Shown piece by piece: positions 1 through 10,826 of a stretch of 64,000 nucleotides of DNA. Under the pieces are notes generated by a model. The model was not told the DNA's origin, did no database searches, and saw only the letters and a program-made list of their open reading frames with translations. The DNA is from Adiantum capillus-veneris (taxonomy: Eukaryota; Streptophyta; Polypodiopsida; Polypodiales; Pteridaceae). A program made the position numbers and the translations under genes. Position 1 is the first letter of the stretch; every line of letters begins with the position of its first letter. The stretch spans positions 81,795,912 through 81,859,911 of the forward strand of contig CM043963.1 in NCBI GenBank assembly GCA_014529385.2. The letters are read 5' to 3'.

Positions 1-1066
1 GGCTGTGTATGAGTGAGTAAGTGTGTGGAAGGGTGAGGGAAAGTAGGAGGACTTTTGATTGCATGAGGTGACAGTTTTGAAGTCGGCCATAAAATTCATG
101 TAAATTCGCCCTTGACTCAAAAATTTGTGAAAATTTTATGAAAAATACGTCATCTTACGAGCTATATTTTCTCTTTTGGACATATCCTCATATTCGGATC
201 AGAAGAGGGTGCCAAATTTCAAGCAAGAAGTTGTCCCTACAGCATCTCATAAGGCTTGAAGTGGGCCACTATTTGATTCTTTTTCCTTTGTAGCTTCTAA
301 GTGAGCCTCCCCATACATCAACCATGACCTATTATTTCCAAGGAGCTTGCACACATGTATGGTGTAGGAGAAGTATCAAATATGATATATACTTGTGGGA
401 CAAGAAGATAGGTTAGCTAGTCATGAAAAATAGACACATGGGATGCTTGGTGGCAAAAAATATATATGTGAAAAAATAAAAGGAGGAAAATCATGAGGGA
501 AGGGACCCTCAATTATTCTCTACTTTAAGTGATTTATGGAATTTATTTGAAGATGAAACCTATGTACTTGTGAATATTTATCTAGGAGGGATGGGAAAAA
601 ATATGACGAAGCCGATAAGGTTATTGGTGAATTTTTACTGTGAAGTGACACAAAGTTTTTTCAAGGCTTGTGTGATTAGAGCTTAAGGGATAGAATGTAG
701 TAAAAACATGTATAAGGAATGACACGCAACGGAAGCTGACATACTTAGACCTGATAACGCACACCAAGGAATATATATTTACATAAATACAAAAATTTGA
801 AAAAACCCTTTATACTTAGGTCCTTTAGTTGATTAAAAATATTTACATGTAAAAAGGATCGTAATATTATTATTTATTTTTTAAAAAAAAATTGTCTCCT
901 AGCCCAATGACTCACTCAATGATTTAATAAGAAATGTGATAAAAACTCTAATCGCACACACGCTTATTTACAATGAAAAAGCGAACATAGTCATTGTGCT
1001 AGGGTGGTTTTCTGGGGTGAAGTGGCTTCTTATAATATTTTATGAGAGCCGAAAAAACGGCTATCA
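1..1066 (-). repeat. 3' LTR of copy A (partial)
   Basis: This sequence is repeated at about 8569-9630. The element-side end is the inverse of TGATAGCCG, a canonical TG start of an LTR on the minus strand. The first roughly 1.5 kb of this LTR copy, judged from the 2546-bp right copy, lies outside the window. Many substitutions and small indels separate the two copies, so this is an old insertion. Confidence 0.9.
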
Positions 1067-1090
1067 TTTAGCCCCCCCCCCCCCCCAGAT
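1067..1090 (-). other. Polypurine tract of copy A, expanded to a run of 15 C on the plus strand
   Basis: Directly inside the 3' LTR, minus-strand sequence is purine rich. The corresponding stretches in B (17944-17965) and C (48032-48046) are shorter G-rich tracts interrupted by A. In A the tract has become an uninterrupted run of 15 G on the coding strand (plus-strand C at 1072-1086). The position fits the primer for plus-strand DNA synthesis. Confidence 0.7.
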
Positions 1091-1100
1091 GATGGTACAT

Positions 1101-2460
1101 TCATGTACCATCAAAAGGCATATCTTCCAATGAGAGTGTTTTTCGATCCTTCGTGATATTTGGTGCCTCACTCGAATCTTCATCTTGTAGTGCCAAGCTC
1201 AAAGACTTACATGGTATTGTAGCTGTTCGATGCTCTTATAGATCCTCTAGTAGAACTCGACTCAAGAAGAGCTTTAGTCGATAACCATTCACCTTCTTGG
1301 AGTGCTCCTTGCCATCCAAATCCATGAGTTGATAGTAGCATGAGTAGTAGGCCTTCTTCACAATGTGGGGACCCTACCATCTAGTATTGAACTTCACATC
1401 AAATCGATTTTCAAGGCGATTATCGTACCTTAGCACCAAATCTCCTTCCTTGATCCCTTTGTCTTTCACCTTTTTGTTGAGCTTGTCCTTTATTTGCGTA
1501 GCCTTTCTTTTATAGCACTCATAAGTCGCCTCCCGTTTCCATTCTAGTTTTGCTAGGTGAGAAGACGATCTTCCCATGTTGTTTCTTCTCTTTGTGCCAC
1601 CTTTCCATGAAGTCGCATTGTTGGAATGTTGAGCTCAATGGGTTGCAAAACTTCTTGACCATAAACTAGGTGGAAGGGTATGAACTCTATTGCTTCCTTG
1701 TAGGTAGTCCGATAGGCCCACAATGCTCCATCCTAGAAGTCATCGCATAGCTTTGTCTTGTTCTTTACCATCTTCCAGATGATTCCTCCAATAATGCCAT
1801 TAGCCTTCTCTACCAAACCATTTGACTGAGGATAGTAGGGTGTGCTATGCCGATGTAGAATGTGAAGCTCATTACAAACTTCTGTGAGCAATCCCTTCCT
1901 AAATCTTGGACCGTTATCAGAAACAATTTCCAAAGGTGTGCCAAATGTGCAAAAAATGTGAGTGTACACAAACTTGCTAACTGTCCTCTCATTTACTCTT
2001 GCCACACATTGAGCTTCTACCCACCTAGTCATGTAGTCTATGGCCACCAAGATATACAATTTTCCATTTTTAGTCCTAAGCAATGGACCCATAGCATCAA
2101 TGGACCATTTTTCAAACGGACCATTTGCAAGGACTAACTGATGTGGACCATGCAACAGGTGCTTGTTTCCATTAATCTGACGATTGTGACAGCTTTTACA
2201 CCAATGTTGAACATCAATGTGCAAGCTTGGCCAAACATACCCGGCAAGCAAAATCTCTTTCGCAGTGAGTTTCTGTGCAAAATGACCACCACACGCTTCC
2301 TCATGCAAACCTTCAAGAATGACTGGAAGCTCCTTGGTTGTCGGTATTCTCCTGCAAACTTGATCTTTTCCTTTTTGGTAGAGGGCGCCTTCCAAAAACA
2401 AATACGAACTCCCCTTCTTAATGAGCCTCCGCTTTTGAGCCTTTGTGAAGCCCTCTGAAA
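1101..2460 (-). pseudogene. Integrase region of copy A
   Basis: The best open stretch, 2401-1733 (222 aa), holds an N-terminal zinc-binding module (H33, H40, C68, C71) and the complete catalytic core: D102 in IDAMGP, D162 in SDNGP and E198 in GLVEKANG, with exactly 35 residues between the last two. A C-terminal piece (1577-1374) matches the basic tail before the GPY/F-like segment of copy C. In-frame stops and frameshifts separate the pieces, and the expected end (LYDGT, stop at 1101-1103) lies beside the polypurine tract. There is no chromodomain, as expected for Tat-type integrases. Once part of the pol polyprotein, it would have inserted element cDNA into the genome; it is now non-functional as a whole. 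Confidence 0.9.
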
Positions 2461-2508
2461 CTCGCCCTCTAAAATGTAGCTCACAATGAGAGACAATGAC
2501 TCTATCCC

Positions 2509-3040
2509 CTAGTACCTTGGTTGCTTTATCATCACTACTGCTGCCATGATGACCTGCACTTCACTCTCAACACATGCAACTACTTTTTGGGCAAGCAAAT
2601 CAGCATCTTCATTTTGTTTCCTAGGAATATGATACAATTGTACTTCTTCAAATTGATTGAAGAGTCTACAGATGGCATGAACCTTTTGCCTTAGCCTTTC
2701 ATTCTTACAAGCCCAAATACCTAGAATTTGCTTCACAATGAGAAGTACATCCCCTTTTACCATGAGATGCCGTATCTTTTGAGCAACACACATCTGCAAA
2801 CCATGAATTAGTCTGTCGTACTCTGCTTCATTGTTGCTCGTGGAACTGGGCAAATTCACATGCTCTTTCATAAAACCTCACCATTTAAATCAAGCAACAC
2901 AAGCCCTCCCCCTGCTTTTCCTGTAGCCTTCTTAAATGCTCCATCAAAGAACAAGGTGGATGCATTAGGTAAGTGCCTTGGTGGTGGTAAGGGTAGGGTT
3001 TTCACTTCAGGCACCTTGATGTCCCTTTCATGCACTCTAT
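2509..3040 (-). pseudogene. Archaeal-type RNase H (aRNH) of copy A, frameshifted
   Basis: Two overlapping frames carry the domain: FFDGAF (first catalytic Asp) lies in the 3158-2868 frame; SNNEAEYD (Glu), KGDVLLIVKQ (Asp) and HIPRKQNEDAD (His and last Asp) lie in the 2871-2509 frame. The frame changes near 2870. These four acidic positions define the active RNase H fold, and the sequence is of the second-RNase-H type known in Tat/Ogre/Retand elements. Its role in the element is removal of RNA from the RNA:DNA hybrid during reverse transcription. Confidence 0.88.
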
Positions 3041-3159
3041 AGGTGAGAATCCCTACTAATTGTGCACGCACACTATCTTCTACTATGAAAGAGTATTGGA
3101 ACTCTTGCAATTTCATGATCCATTTTCCTGGGACAGTGTCATTTGAGATGACACCCAAG

Positions 3160-4535
3160 GAAACAAGTTTTCAACAATGATTATGATAAAGGGTTTTTGG
3201 TAGGAGGTAGGATCTAAACTTTCTCACTGCAAAGACAAGAGAAAGCATCATAGATTATGCTTTTGTGTAATTGTTTTCAAGTGCATTCATGACCCGGTTA
3301 GAAAAGTAGACAGGCCACATCCTAGTGCTATGAGGATCTTGCTACAACAAGACTGCACACAATTTCTCCTTACCCACACTTGAGCTAACAAAGAATGTAA
3401 ACTCCCAACGTGGTGGCATGAGCATCGGTAGTTCTGACAAAACCATTTTTATACAAGAAAAGTACTCTTCGAGCTCATCAGACCATGCAAACTCTACATG
3501 TTGTGTCAACTTTTGGAGGGGGTGAAGTAACTCTGATGCCAAGTGAATGAAGCGTGACATGTACTTCACCTTTTGAATAAATGAAATTACCTCCTCAAGA
3601 CTCTTTGATGATGGGAGCTCAATGAGAGCTTCTGCCTTTGCTAGATCCACCTCAATGCCTTTGGAAGAAACCTTGTGACCAAGCAAGATCACTTCATCCT
3701 CACCTATGTGGCACTTGTTGGGATTGAGTTGACCTCCCATATCATATAGCTTCTTCAAGCCTTCTTCTACCTTCTGTAGATGCAATGATTTAGAGCTATA
3801 GATGCAAAAATCATCTATGAATACTCTAATAGACTTTGCAGAGAATGCTTGAAACACCATGTTCATGAATCGTTGAAACGTTGCTGGAGCATTTGTCAAA
3901 CCAAACGGCATGACTCTAAAAGAATAACAACCCCAAGGGGTGATGAAGGTTGTTTTTAATTGATCCTCCAATGTAATACCTATTTGAAAGTAACCAGAGT
4001 ATCCATCACATACCATGTACTTTTCTTTACTTGCTACCTCATTAAGAATCTCATCTTGAAATGGGAGGGGAAAGTGATTCCTTTTTGTTGCCTTGTTGAG
4101 TGGATGATAATCGACACATACCCTCCACTTGCCATTATTTTTTGGAGTGACTACAACTGGAGAGACCCACTCGAAATTCTCTACGGGGTAGATGAACCCT
4201 GCTACTAGAGGCTTCCTCACCTCTTTGAGTAGTGCTTGCTCCTTGATGACTCCTAACCTTTGTAGCTTTTGTGCTTTAGGTTTGGCCTCCGGCTTTAGCT
4301 CGATCTTGTGTTGAATGGCATCCACTCCATGTACATCCGTGTAATCTTTAGCAAAAATCCTAGGAAACTTTCTTAGCACACTTTTAAACTCCTCTCTTTC
4401 CTCCCAAGTAAGAGTCTTTGACAACATACCATCTAGCATTTCTTCATCATGCACACTTTGGTTCTCCTGGGGGGCTACCTCTTCTAAACCTTGGCAAGAT
4501 GTCTCTTTGTTATTTGGCCTAAAACTTACACCCAT
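3160..4535 (-). pseudogene. Reverse transcriptase plus degenerate first RNase H of copy A
   Basis: The 397-aa open stretch 4535-3342 contains a nearly full Ty3-type RT: a WVSPVVVTPK fingers motif, CVDYHPLN, CDGYSGYFQIG (motif A Asp), MPFGLTNAPATF and VFIDDFCIYSS (motif C, FIDD in place of YIDD). RT continues through the thumb and LLGHKVSSKGI into the start of the first RNase H, which breaks at 3342. The remainder to about 3160 is recognisable only in pieces. Copies B and C have the same domain order. The first RNase H lacks its normal Asp residues in this family (see copy C). Confidence 0.9.
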
Positions 4536-4616
4536 GACTTCAATGGATGATCCTCCTCCGTAGTGCTACCACGGCTTTCTTCTTCCGAGGTGTCATCGGT
4601 TCAATCATCCCCTCTT

Positions 4617-5160
4617 TCACTTTGTGAAGATTCCCTGGAGCTCCTCTTGACGTTGCTCCTTCATGTCAAAGACAACCTTCTTGCGATTTTCATTCCTGCA
4701 AATCAACTTTCCACTTTCGCAATCCTGCAAAGCTTGCATTCTCATTAGCCACAGTCTACCTAGAATAAATGGATATCCATTTCCCTTTGTAGACATAACA
4801 TAGAAATCAACAGCCTTTTTAATGCCAAAAGCTTCCACAGAAACATTCTTACAAACTCCGAAACACCTAGCCTTGCTATTATTTGCCATTTTCACTTTGG
4901 TGTCTCATGAATGTTCATGCCTAGTCTCTACATCAGGTCCTCTGTCATGATGCAAATTTGTGCGCCCCCATCCACTAGACCCTTCCTAACTAGTTTTCCT
5001 TTGATATCGCAATCTAGCATAGGTGTAATATCCTCATTCATTTGGGCATGTGCAATTTTAACAATAGGAACATTTTCTTTGGTTCTTCTCCTAGTGCTAA
5101 TTGCCTTTGTTAACTCCCTCCTAACTTGTGGGCACAATGCAAGAAATTGAGGCCATGATA
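4617..5160 (-). pseudogene. Aspartic protease region of copy A
   Basis: GLVDGGAQICIMTEDLM carries the catalytic Asp in a D-G-G context (the usual retroviral-type motif is D-S/T-G). A stop follows after LM, and the rest of the domain resumes in the 4895-4617 frame with YPFILGRLWL, the typical second protease motif. The protease would have cleaved the Gag-Pol polyprotein. Copies B and C keep the same D-G-G motif apart from a W substitution in B, so the Gly at position two is a family trait, not damage. Confidence 0.8.
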
Positions 5161-6351
5161 TGCTTGGACCCTTACCTCTCATGTCCTCCATAAGGTCGTA
5201 GGGAGCCATACCATGTCCAAGAGGGAAGTCTTGAAGGTTGATGTGGCACCGGGTCCTCTTGGCTTCCTTGGTTTCCTTTGCTTTCTTTCCTCGTCCATGG
5301 TCACTTTGTGATGTTACTCCTTCCTTTTCCTTACCTTTTCCCCGCCCACGTTTGATGCCATTTGCTTCAATGTCACCCTCTTTGGATTGTGTGACTTCTA
5401 CAACATTGACATTTGGGTTAGACAAAGGTGTTATTCCCTCTACTTGCCGCTTTGGAGGTCGAGCATCAGCATCATTTGGTCTCTGCAAAAGCACGGTTGT
5501 TGACTAGTGCCTTCTCCTGCATTCATCACTGTATAATTCAAGTTAGGTCTCCCTGGCTCCCCCCTGGGCGAAGGACAATTATACATCCCATGTCCGGACT
5601 CTCCGCAATTCCAACATTGCAAAACTCTCCTAGGTCGTGGCTCTTGCTCTTCTGACTTCTTTGCTTGTCCCTTTGAACCTACAGTTTGTGCAAGGTGAGT
5701 TGAAAGGCTGCACAAAGATTCATTTAACTTCTTGATGACTTCAGCCGTTACCTCGAGAAGCTCCCTAGACCTTGATGTTTGTAACTTACCTCTAGGTCTA
5801 AGACCCTCTATTGGAACCTCTCCCCGTTTGCACTTGAGTTTCCTATACTTCTTGGAAGCTCTAGTTTCAGCTGCATCAAAGGTGGCAGGTGCACCCGCCT
5901 CCACCTTTACCTGAAGATCAGGGAGGAGACCAGCTATGAACCTCTCCTTCTTTAAAAACTCTACACCATCACCTGGGTTAGCAACATTTCGTACCCATAA
6001 AGCCCAAAGACATAGAAACTCTTGCGTATACAAGTAGTAGTCATCTAAGTCTTTTTGTTTATGAGAGACAATGTCTTGCCATAGCTTTTGAGTATTTTGT
6101 GGATCAAATAAGTATCCCTTGAAACGAGTCACAACTCCCGTATAATTTCCCTTGACTTCCTCAGGCAAAGAGTCAAACCAAGTGCTAGCATCTTTCCTAA
6201 GGACTATCTCAAACATTTCTACACGTTCTTGATCAATTACTATCCTCTTGATACGGCAAGAAATTTTGAAATTTGCTAAGGATAATTATGCATCCTCCCC
6301 AGGCTCTCCAAAGAACAAGGGGTAGCCACTCATTTGCCTAGTTGTATCCAT
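5160..6351 (-). pseudogene. Gag of copy A
   Basis: The start is set by alignment with copy C: a Met at 6351 followed by the shared MSGYPLFFGEPGEDA. The Glu codon right after that motif is a TAA stop (6286-6288), so the open stretch begins again at 6216. It includes the capsid-like segment (TWFDSLPEEVKGNYT) and one zinc knuckle, CWNCGESGHGMYNC (C-x2-C-x4-H-x4-C), which binds RNA. A frameshift near 5490-5510 moves the basic linker (RGRGKGKEKE) into the next frame. Gag would have packaged the element RNA. Confidence 0.88.
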
Positions 6352-6436
6352 GTTCCTAAAAATAAGAAGACAAGGCTGATTTCACTCAAAAAATTCTTCT
6401 TTTTTTTTTCCCTTTTGCAAGATCAAATTTCAAAGT

Positions 6437-6830
6437 AGAATGAAAATGTAAACATCAAAGCTTAGTGAATCAATGGCAAAATGAACGGATTGATTGAGGC
6501 ATTGATAGCTGCTACTTGCCTAGGTCCAAACATACGACGAAAAACACGTTAAAATTATAACTTTGTGCCGACTATTACATGCACATCTTGTCTAGCCAAA
6601 GGAATGAATGTACGATACAAGTCCCCTTGATTTATTACCCTAGCTACAACAAGATAAAAACATGCACATCAAAAGAGACATCATAGTCTACAATTGGGAG
6701 TATAATAGGATTTGTGGATTGTAGAATATCTCCTAATGCCTCAGCACCAAAGAGGAATACAATACATTGTTGAAAAAATATTTTCCTATCAATGCAAATA
6801 TTTATCCTAATCCCCTGCACCCAATGAAAC
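6437..6830 (-). pseudogene. Two tandem leader ORF modules upstream of gag in copy A
   Basis: Two short modules lie between gag and the primer binding site. The gag-proximal one (about 6437-6640) reads FIPLARQ, then NASINPFILPLI, with internal stops. The second (about 6644-6830) reads RINICIDRKIFFQQ, then STNPIILPIVDYDVSFDV. Both share a core of the form N-P-x-I-L-P-x-I-x-Y-D, so they look like ancient duplicates. In B and C the order is reversed. I recognise no domain. They may correspond in position to the extra ORF upstream of gag known in Ogre elements, but I see no clear sequence link. Confidence 0.55.
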
Positions 6831-7069
6831 TGATGAAATTGAATTGCATGAGAAGGATTAGGAGGTGGTGGATTGTTCATATAAAAACAACTAGTTTTTG
6901 GAGACTTACCTTGTGTATGATAACACAACCACTCGTCCTCAATGCACCCAATGAAACTGATGAAATTGAATTGCATGAGAAGGATTAGGAGGTGGTGCAT
7001 TGTTCATATAAAAACAACTAGTTTTTGGAGACTTACCTTGTGTATGATCACACAACCACTCGTCCTCAA
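6816..7069. repeat. 127-bp tandem duplication beside the primer binding site of copy A
   Basis: Unit 1 (6816-6942) and unit 2 (6943-7069) are nearly identical; both begin TGCACCCAATG and end CGTCCTCAA. Unit 2 directly abuts the primer binding site. B and C lack the duplication, so it arose in A or its immediate source. Confidence 0.9.
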
Positions 7070-7084
7070 TGGGAGCACCACAAT
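7070..7084 (-). other. Primer binding site of copy A
   Basis: On the minus strand, directly downstream of the LTR end (GCCTCA), is TGGTGCTCCCATTGAGG. B and C have TGGTGCCCCCAC followed by G/T-GAGG at the same place. TGG complements the CCA end of a tRNA. The pairing tRNA is not one I recognise; it is not initiator Met. Confidence 0.65.
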
Positions 7085-9630
7085 TGAGGCGGTCTGGGGA
7101 AGGCAACAAGAAGAGCGACCTCTAGACACCCTTCACGGCTCTCGTGCTGCTCAATGAAGCTAGGGCACAACACAAACACAGCCAAGCACCCCAACTTGAA
7201 AAGAGGCACCACCTAGTTATGGATGCAAGCTAGGACGCAAGAGAGTGTCATCCACACCTAAGGGAGACACAAGAAACACAAACAAACAAGAAACACTTTT
7301 CTATAGAAGGAGTAGAGAAGGAGACATTGAAAGAATGGAGAGAGATGGAGAGTGAGGTTGCTCAAACAATTGTTTTGCAATTTGAGAGGTGGAAGCACAC
7401 CTTGCTACACTGTCAAAGAGCCTGCATGGAGACTACACCACAAGGTGCTCAACACTTTGCCAACACACACATCGTCTTAGATTGTGGGAGACCTCTCACC
7501 ACTCAAACCTCTTACAATGAACTAGTATTAGGCAATGAAATGCACCCAAAACACTTAATCTCACAAGCTCAAATGAGAAATTTTGGCATACACATCACCT
7601 CAAATCTTTGACAGGCATTGCACAACCGGATGGAATATGAATTGGAGACAAACTCACACCTTTGGAACACCAAGACCTCAAATTAATTGATGGCTATAAG
7701 AATAGGTACAATGGTGGCTTGAAATGTGAAACTCTCACACTCTCTCACTTGAAAGATGTAGCATCAATGCTATAGTGCACTAAAGTGTGAATCTCACACT
7801 ATAGTGTCTACAACCAAGTCTCTCCTTACGCCTCTAGTGCTAGAATGCTATCTATGTCTCTTTTACAATGAAGAGAAGGGGTCTTATTTTTAGGTTGGAG
7901 ATCACTTATTTGGATTATGGCTAATCTAAATTACAAGCTAACAAATTGAGCTTAGCATTTTTGCATTTTCAAAATGGAGTGGGCCTATCTTATCTCCTTG
8001 AGTCACATGCATGTCTTAAGAGAGAGAGCATTATTGATGATGGTGAATGAAAAAGGAGAGGGAAAAAAAAGGAAGAAAGGGAGTTCAACCACTACTTATC
8101 CTTACTTGAGGTGAGGTTCTTTTGTCATTAGGGTTAGTGTTGGTAGGTTAGTGATTATGATTACAATGAGGTGCACACAAGGTGCATGACAATGGTAAAA
8201 TGCCTTAACAGGGCATTGAAAATTAGGGGGATAGATGGAATCAGAGAGGAAGTTCACCTAGTGACACCGGTGGATGAAGCGTCAATGTGACAGTGTTGCG
8301 GTTGATGGTGACGTTGCGTGGATTTGAAGACTTCAAGGTCCTCTTGCTGAAAATCCTTCATTTGCAGAGATAAATCATATCCAATTTGTTGTTTTTTTGT
8401 AATCTTCATGATGGTGAAGAGGGAATGTGAATATGGGAGTAGGTGTAGAGATATATGAAAGTATATGTGTATATTATGGAAGCTATGGTGAAGAGAGGGA
8501 ATGAGGATGGTGAAGAAGGTGAGAAGAGTCATGGAATGTGCAAGTTTGAGTGTGGGAAGGTGAGGGATGAGTGTGTATGAGTGAGTAGGTGTGTGGAAGG
8601 GCGTGAGAAAATAGAAGGACTTTTGGGTGCATGAGGTGGCAGTTTTGAAGTCGGCCATAAAATTCATGTAAAATCGCCCTTGACTTGAAAATTTCTAAAC
8701 AATTTATGAAAAATACTTCATCTTATGAGCTACATTTCCTCTTTAGGACATGTCCTCTGATTTGCATCAAAAGAGGGTGCCAAAATTCGAGCAAGAAGTT
8801 GTCCCTGCAGCACCTCATAAGGCTTGAAGTGGGCCACTATTTGATTCTTTTTCCTTTGTAGCTTCCAAGTGAGCCTTCCCATACATCAACCATGACCTAA
8901 TTTTTGCAAGGAGCTTGCACACATGTATGGTATACGATAAGTATCAAATATGATATATACTTGTGGGACAAGAATATAGGTTAGCTAGTCATGAAAAATG
9001 GACACATGGGATGCATGGTGGCAAAACATATATATGTGAAAAAATAAAAGGAGGAAAATCATGAGGGAAGGGACCCTCAATTATTCTCTACTTTGAATGA
9101 TTTATGAAATTTATTTGAAGATGAAACCTATGTACTTGTGAATATTTATCTGGGAGGGATGGAAAAAAATATGACGGAGCCGATAAGGTTATTGGTGAAT
9201 TTTACAATGAAGTCACACAAAGTTTATTCAAGGCTTGTGTGAGTAGAGCGTAATGGATAGAATGATAGTAAAACATGTATAAGGAATGGCACGCAATGGA
9301 AGCTAGCATACTTAGGCCTAATAACGCACACCTAGGAATATATATTTACATAAGTACAAAATTTTTGAAAAATCTCTGTATACTTAGGTCCTTTATTTGA
9401 TAGAAATAGTTACATGTAAAGAGGACCGTAATATTATGGCTTTTTATTTTTATTAATTTTTTTGTCTCCTAGCCGAATGACTCGCTCAATGATTTAATAA
9501 GAAATGTGATAAAAACTCTAACCACACACACGCTTATTTACAATGAAAAAGCGAGCCTAGTCATTGTGCTAGGGTGTTTTGAAGTGGCTTCTTGAAATAT
9601 TTTATAAGAGCCAAAAAAAAATGGCTATTA
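7085..9630 (-). repeat. 5' LTR of copy A
   Basis: It runs from TGAGGCGGTC (plus orientation) to GGCTATTA; the expected final CA is mutated to TA. The length is 2546 bp, against 2694 for B and 2680 for C. The last 1.06 kb matches 1-1066. The ORFs inside are in low-complexity LTR sequence and have no recognisable product. The LTR would hold the promoter and polyadenylation signal; I could not fix a TATA box. Confidence 0.88.
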
Positions 9631-10615
9631 ATATATATATGTATATGTATATGTATATATATACATATATATATATACATATTTATGTATATATATATAT
9701 ATATATATATATAAAGAGAGAGAGAGAGACATTTTACAATACAATACTTTGTGTTCCTTCAATAACTTGCTGGTGCAATGAAGATGGAAGCTTCAAGCAC
9801 CAAGCTTACACTTGAAAACACAACATCAATTCCCTCACGGTCTCAAACCCAAGACCTCACACAGCTTCGAAGATGGTGAGAGCTAGCGGGGTATGAGAGT
9901 AGCTCTAGAGGAAGAAGGAGTATTCTTAAGAGAAAGAAGTATGTCTCCTCACATAATCACTCATAAAATCTTAGCATAGCTTACAATTATCATGGTAGAG
10001 GAGGTGAGCATGCATTGGATCTTGGCTCTTGGTTGGATTTGCATCACAAGCTTCCCTTCTCACAAGCTTGGATTGGATGATGAGCTTTCCATTAAAGCTT
10101 GAGAAGGAGATAGTGATCTTTACTTCACACATGAGATTGTGTGAGTGTGTGTGTGTGATAATGCCTTGCAAACATCAGCCCCCTCCCTACCCCTCTTGCT
10201 ATTTACTCATGATGGCATCCTATTGGCCCTTGAAAAGCTTAGCCAATAGGATTTGAGATGCCGAGTCAAGAGCCTTGTGACAAGTGTCTACCCCTTTTCC
10301 CTTTTTGTAAAAGCTTAGATAATTAATTTAATTATCTAAATTCTTATTGGACCTTTTAATCTTCTTGCCAATACGAACTAAGCAAACCTATGGGCTGCTT
10401 ATTTCTCATTGGACCTTTTGACTGTCCAATATTCTTTTAGGGTGATTAATATCATTGGTTCTTTTATCAAGCATTTCTAAAATAAGAAATTGAATTTACA
10501 CTAGCTTAATCCTAATTGGTACACCTCTTTGTCCATCCAATAGGATTCCGCCAAAATTGGGGGTTTTGTTGCATGCCTGACATGTGTCCTATTTGCTTGT
10601 AGGTGTAAAGGTAAG

Positions 10616-10618
<3 letters not shown>
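9631..10618. other. Unassigned spacer with TA/GA microsatellite
   Basis: 9631-9714 is an almost pure TA/TATG array ending in a short GA run (9715-9729). The rest has no ORF I can support and no visible match to the LTRs of A, B or C. It is the left flank of the Penelope-like element. Confidence 0.6.

Positions 10619-10664
<46 letters not shown>
10619..10664. repeat. (GT)23 microsatellite at the 3' end of the PLE
   Basis: Pure GT dinucleotides run directly into the terminal repeat sequence TGTAGCTGTTTAAATC. The other terminal repeat copy starts with a short GT run (16925-16933), so GT appears to belong to the element end. Confidence 0.95.
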
Positions 10665-10666
<2 letters not shown>

Positions 10667-10826
10667 CTGTTTAAATCTTAACTAATAAGACATAATTGAA
10701 TTTTTTAATTCAAAAGACAGTTGGCCAAGGAATAATAAACTGATATGGACAAAAATTACTCAGTATTAGAATTATTTAGGTACGATGATTGTAGGAAAGA
10801 GATCCTCTTTCAGTAAGACTAGTAGT
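10657..10826 (-). repeat. PLE terminal direct repeat, 3' copy
   Basis: Matches 16925-17095 over about 165 bp with a handful of substitutions, both ending AAGACTAGTAGT. Beyond 10826 this copy continues into PLE-specific sequence, whereas the other copy stops at the LTR of element B. Confidence 0.9.

Larger units (their letters stand above)
1..9630 (-). mobile_element. Tat-like Ty3/gypsy retrotransposon, copy A (left LTR cut by window edge)
   Basis: On the minus strand the order is 5' LTR (7085-9630), primer binding site, leader ORFs, gag, protease, RT, RNase H, archaeal-type RNase H, integrase, polypurine tract and 3' LTR (1-1066, incomplete). The second RNase H between the first RNase H and integrase is the known hallmark of the plant Tat lineage. 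Copies B and C in this window share the organisation and most of the protein sequence. A is the most decayed: its coding region is split by stops and frameshifts, and its two LTR copies differ more than those of B or C. The right LTR ends in TA rather than CA and runs straight into a TA microsatellite, so no target duplication can be read. Confidence 0.93.

Noticed and set aside
5238-5507. Plus-strand ORF antisense to gag of copy A, also seen in B and C
   Set aside because: It recurs only because gag itself is conserved; no independent motif.
9579-9815. ORF rich in Tyr/Ile/Met
   Set aside because: It is a translation of the TA/TATG microsatellite.
10619-10664. Telomere-type repeat at the PLE end
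   Set aside because: The tail is GT dinucleotide, not the plant TTTAGGG repeat.
10657-10826. Hammerhead ribozyme in the PLE terminal repeat
   Set aside because: PLE repeats can carry them, but I found no CTGANGA core with a paired GAAA on either strand.
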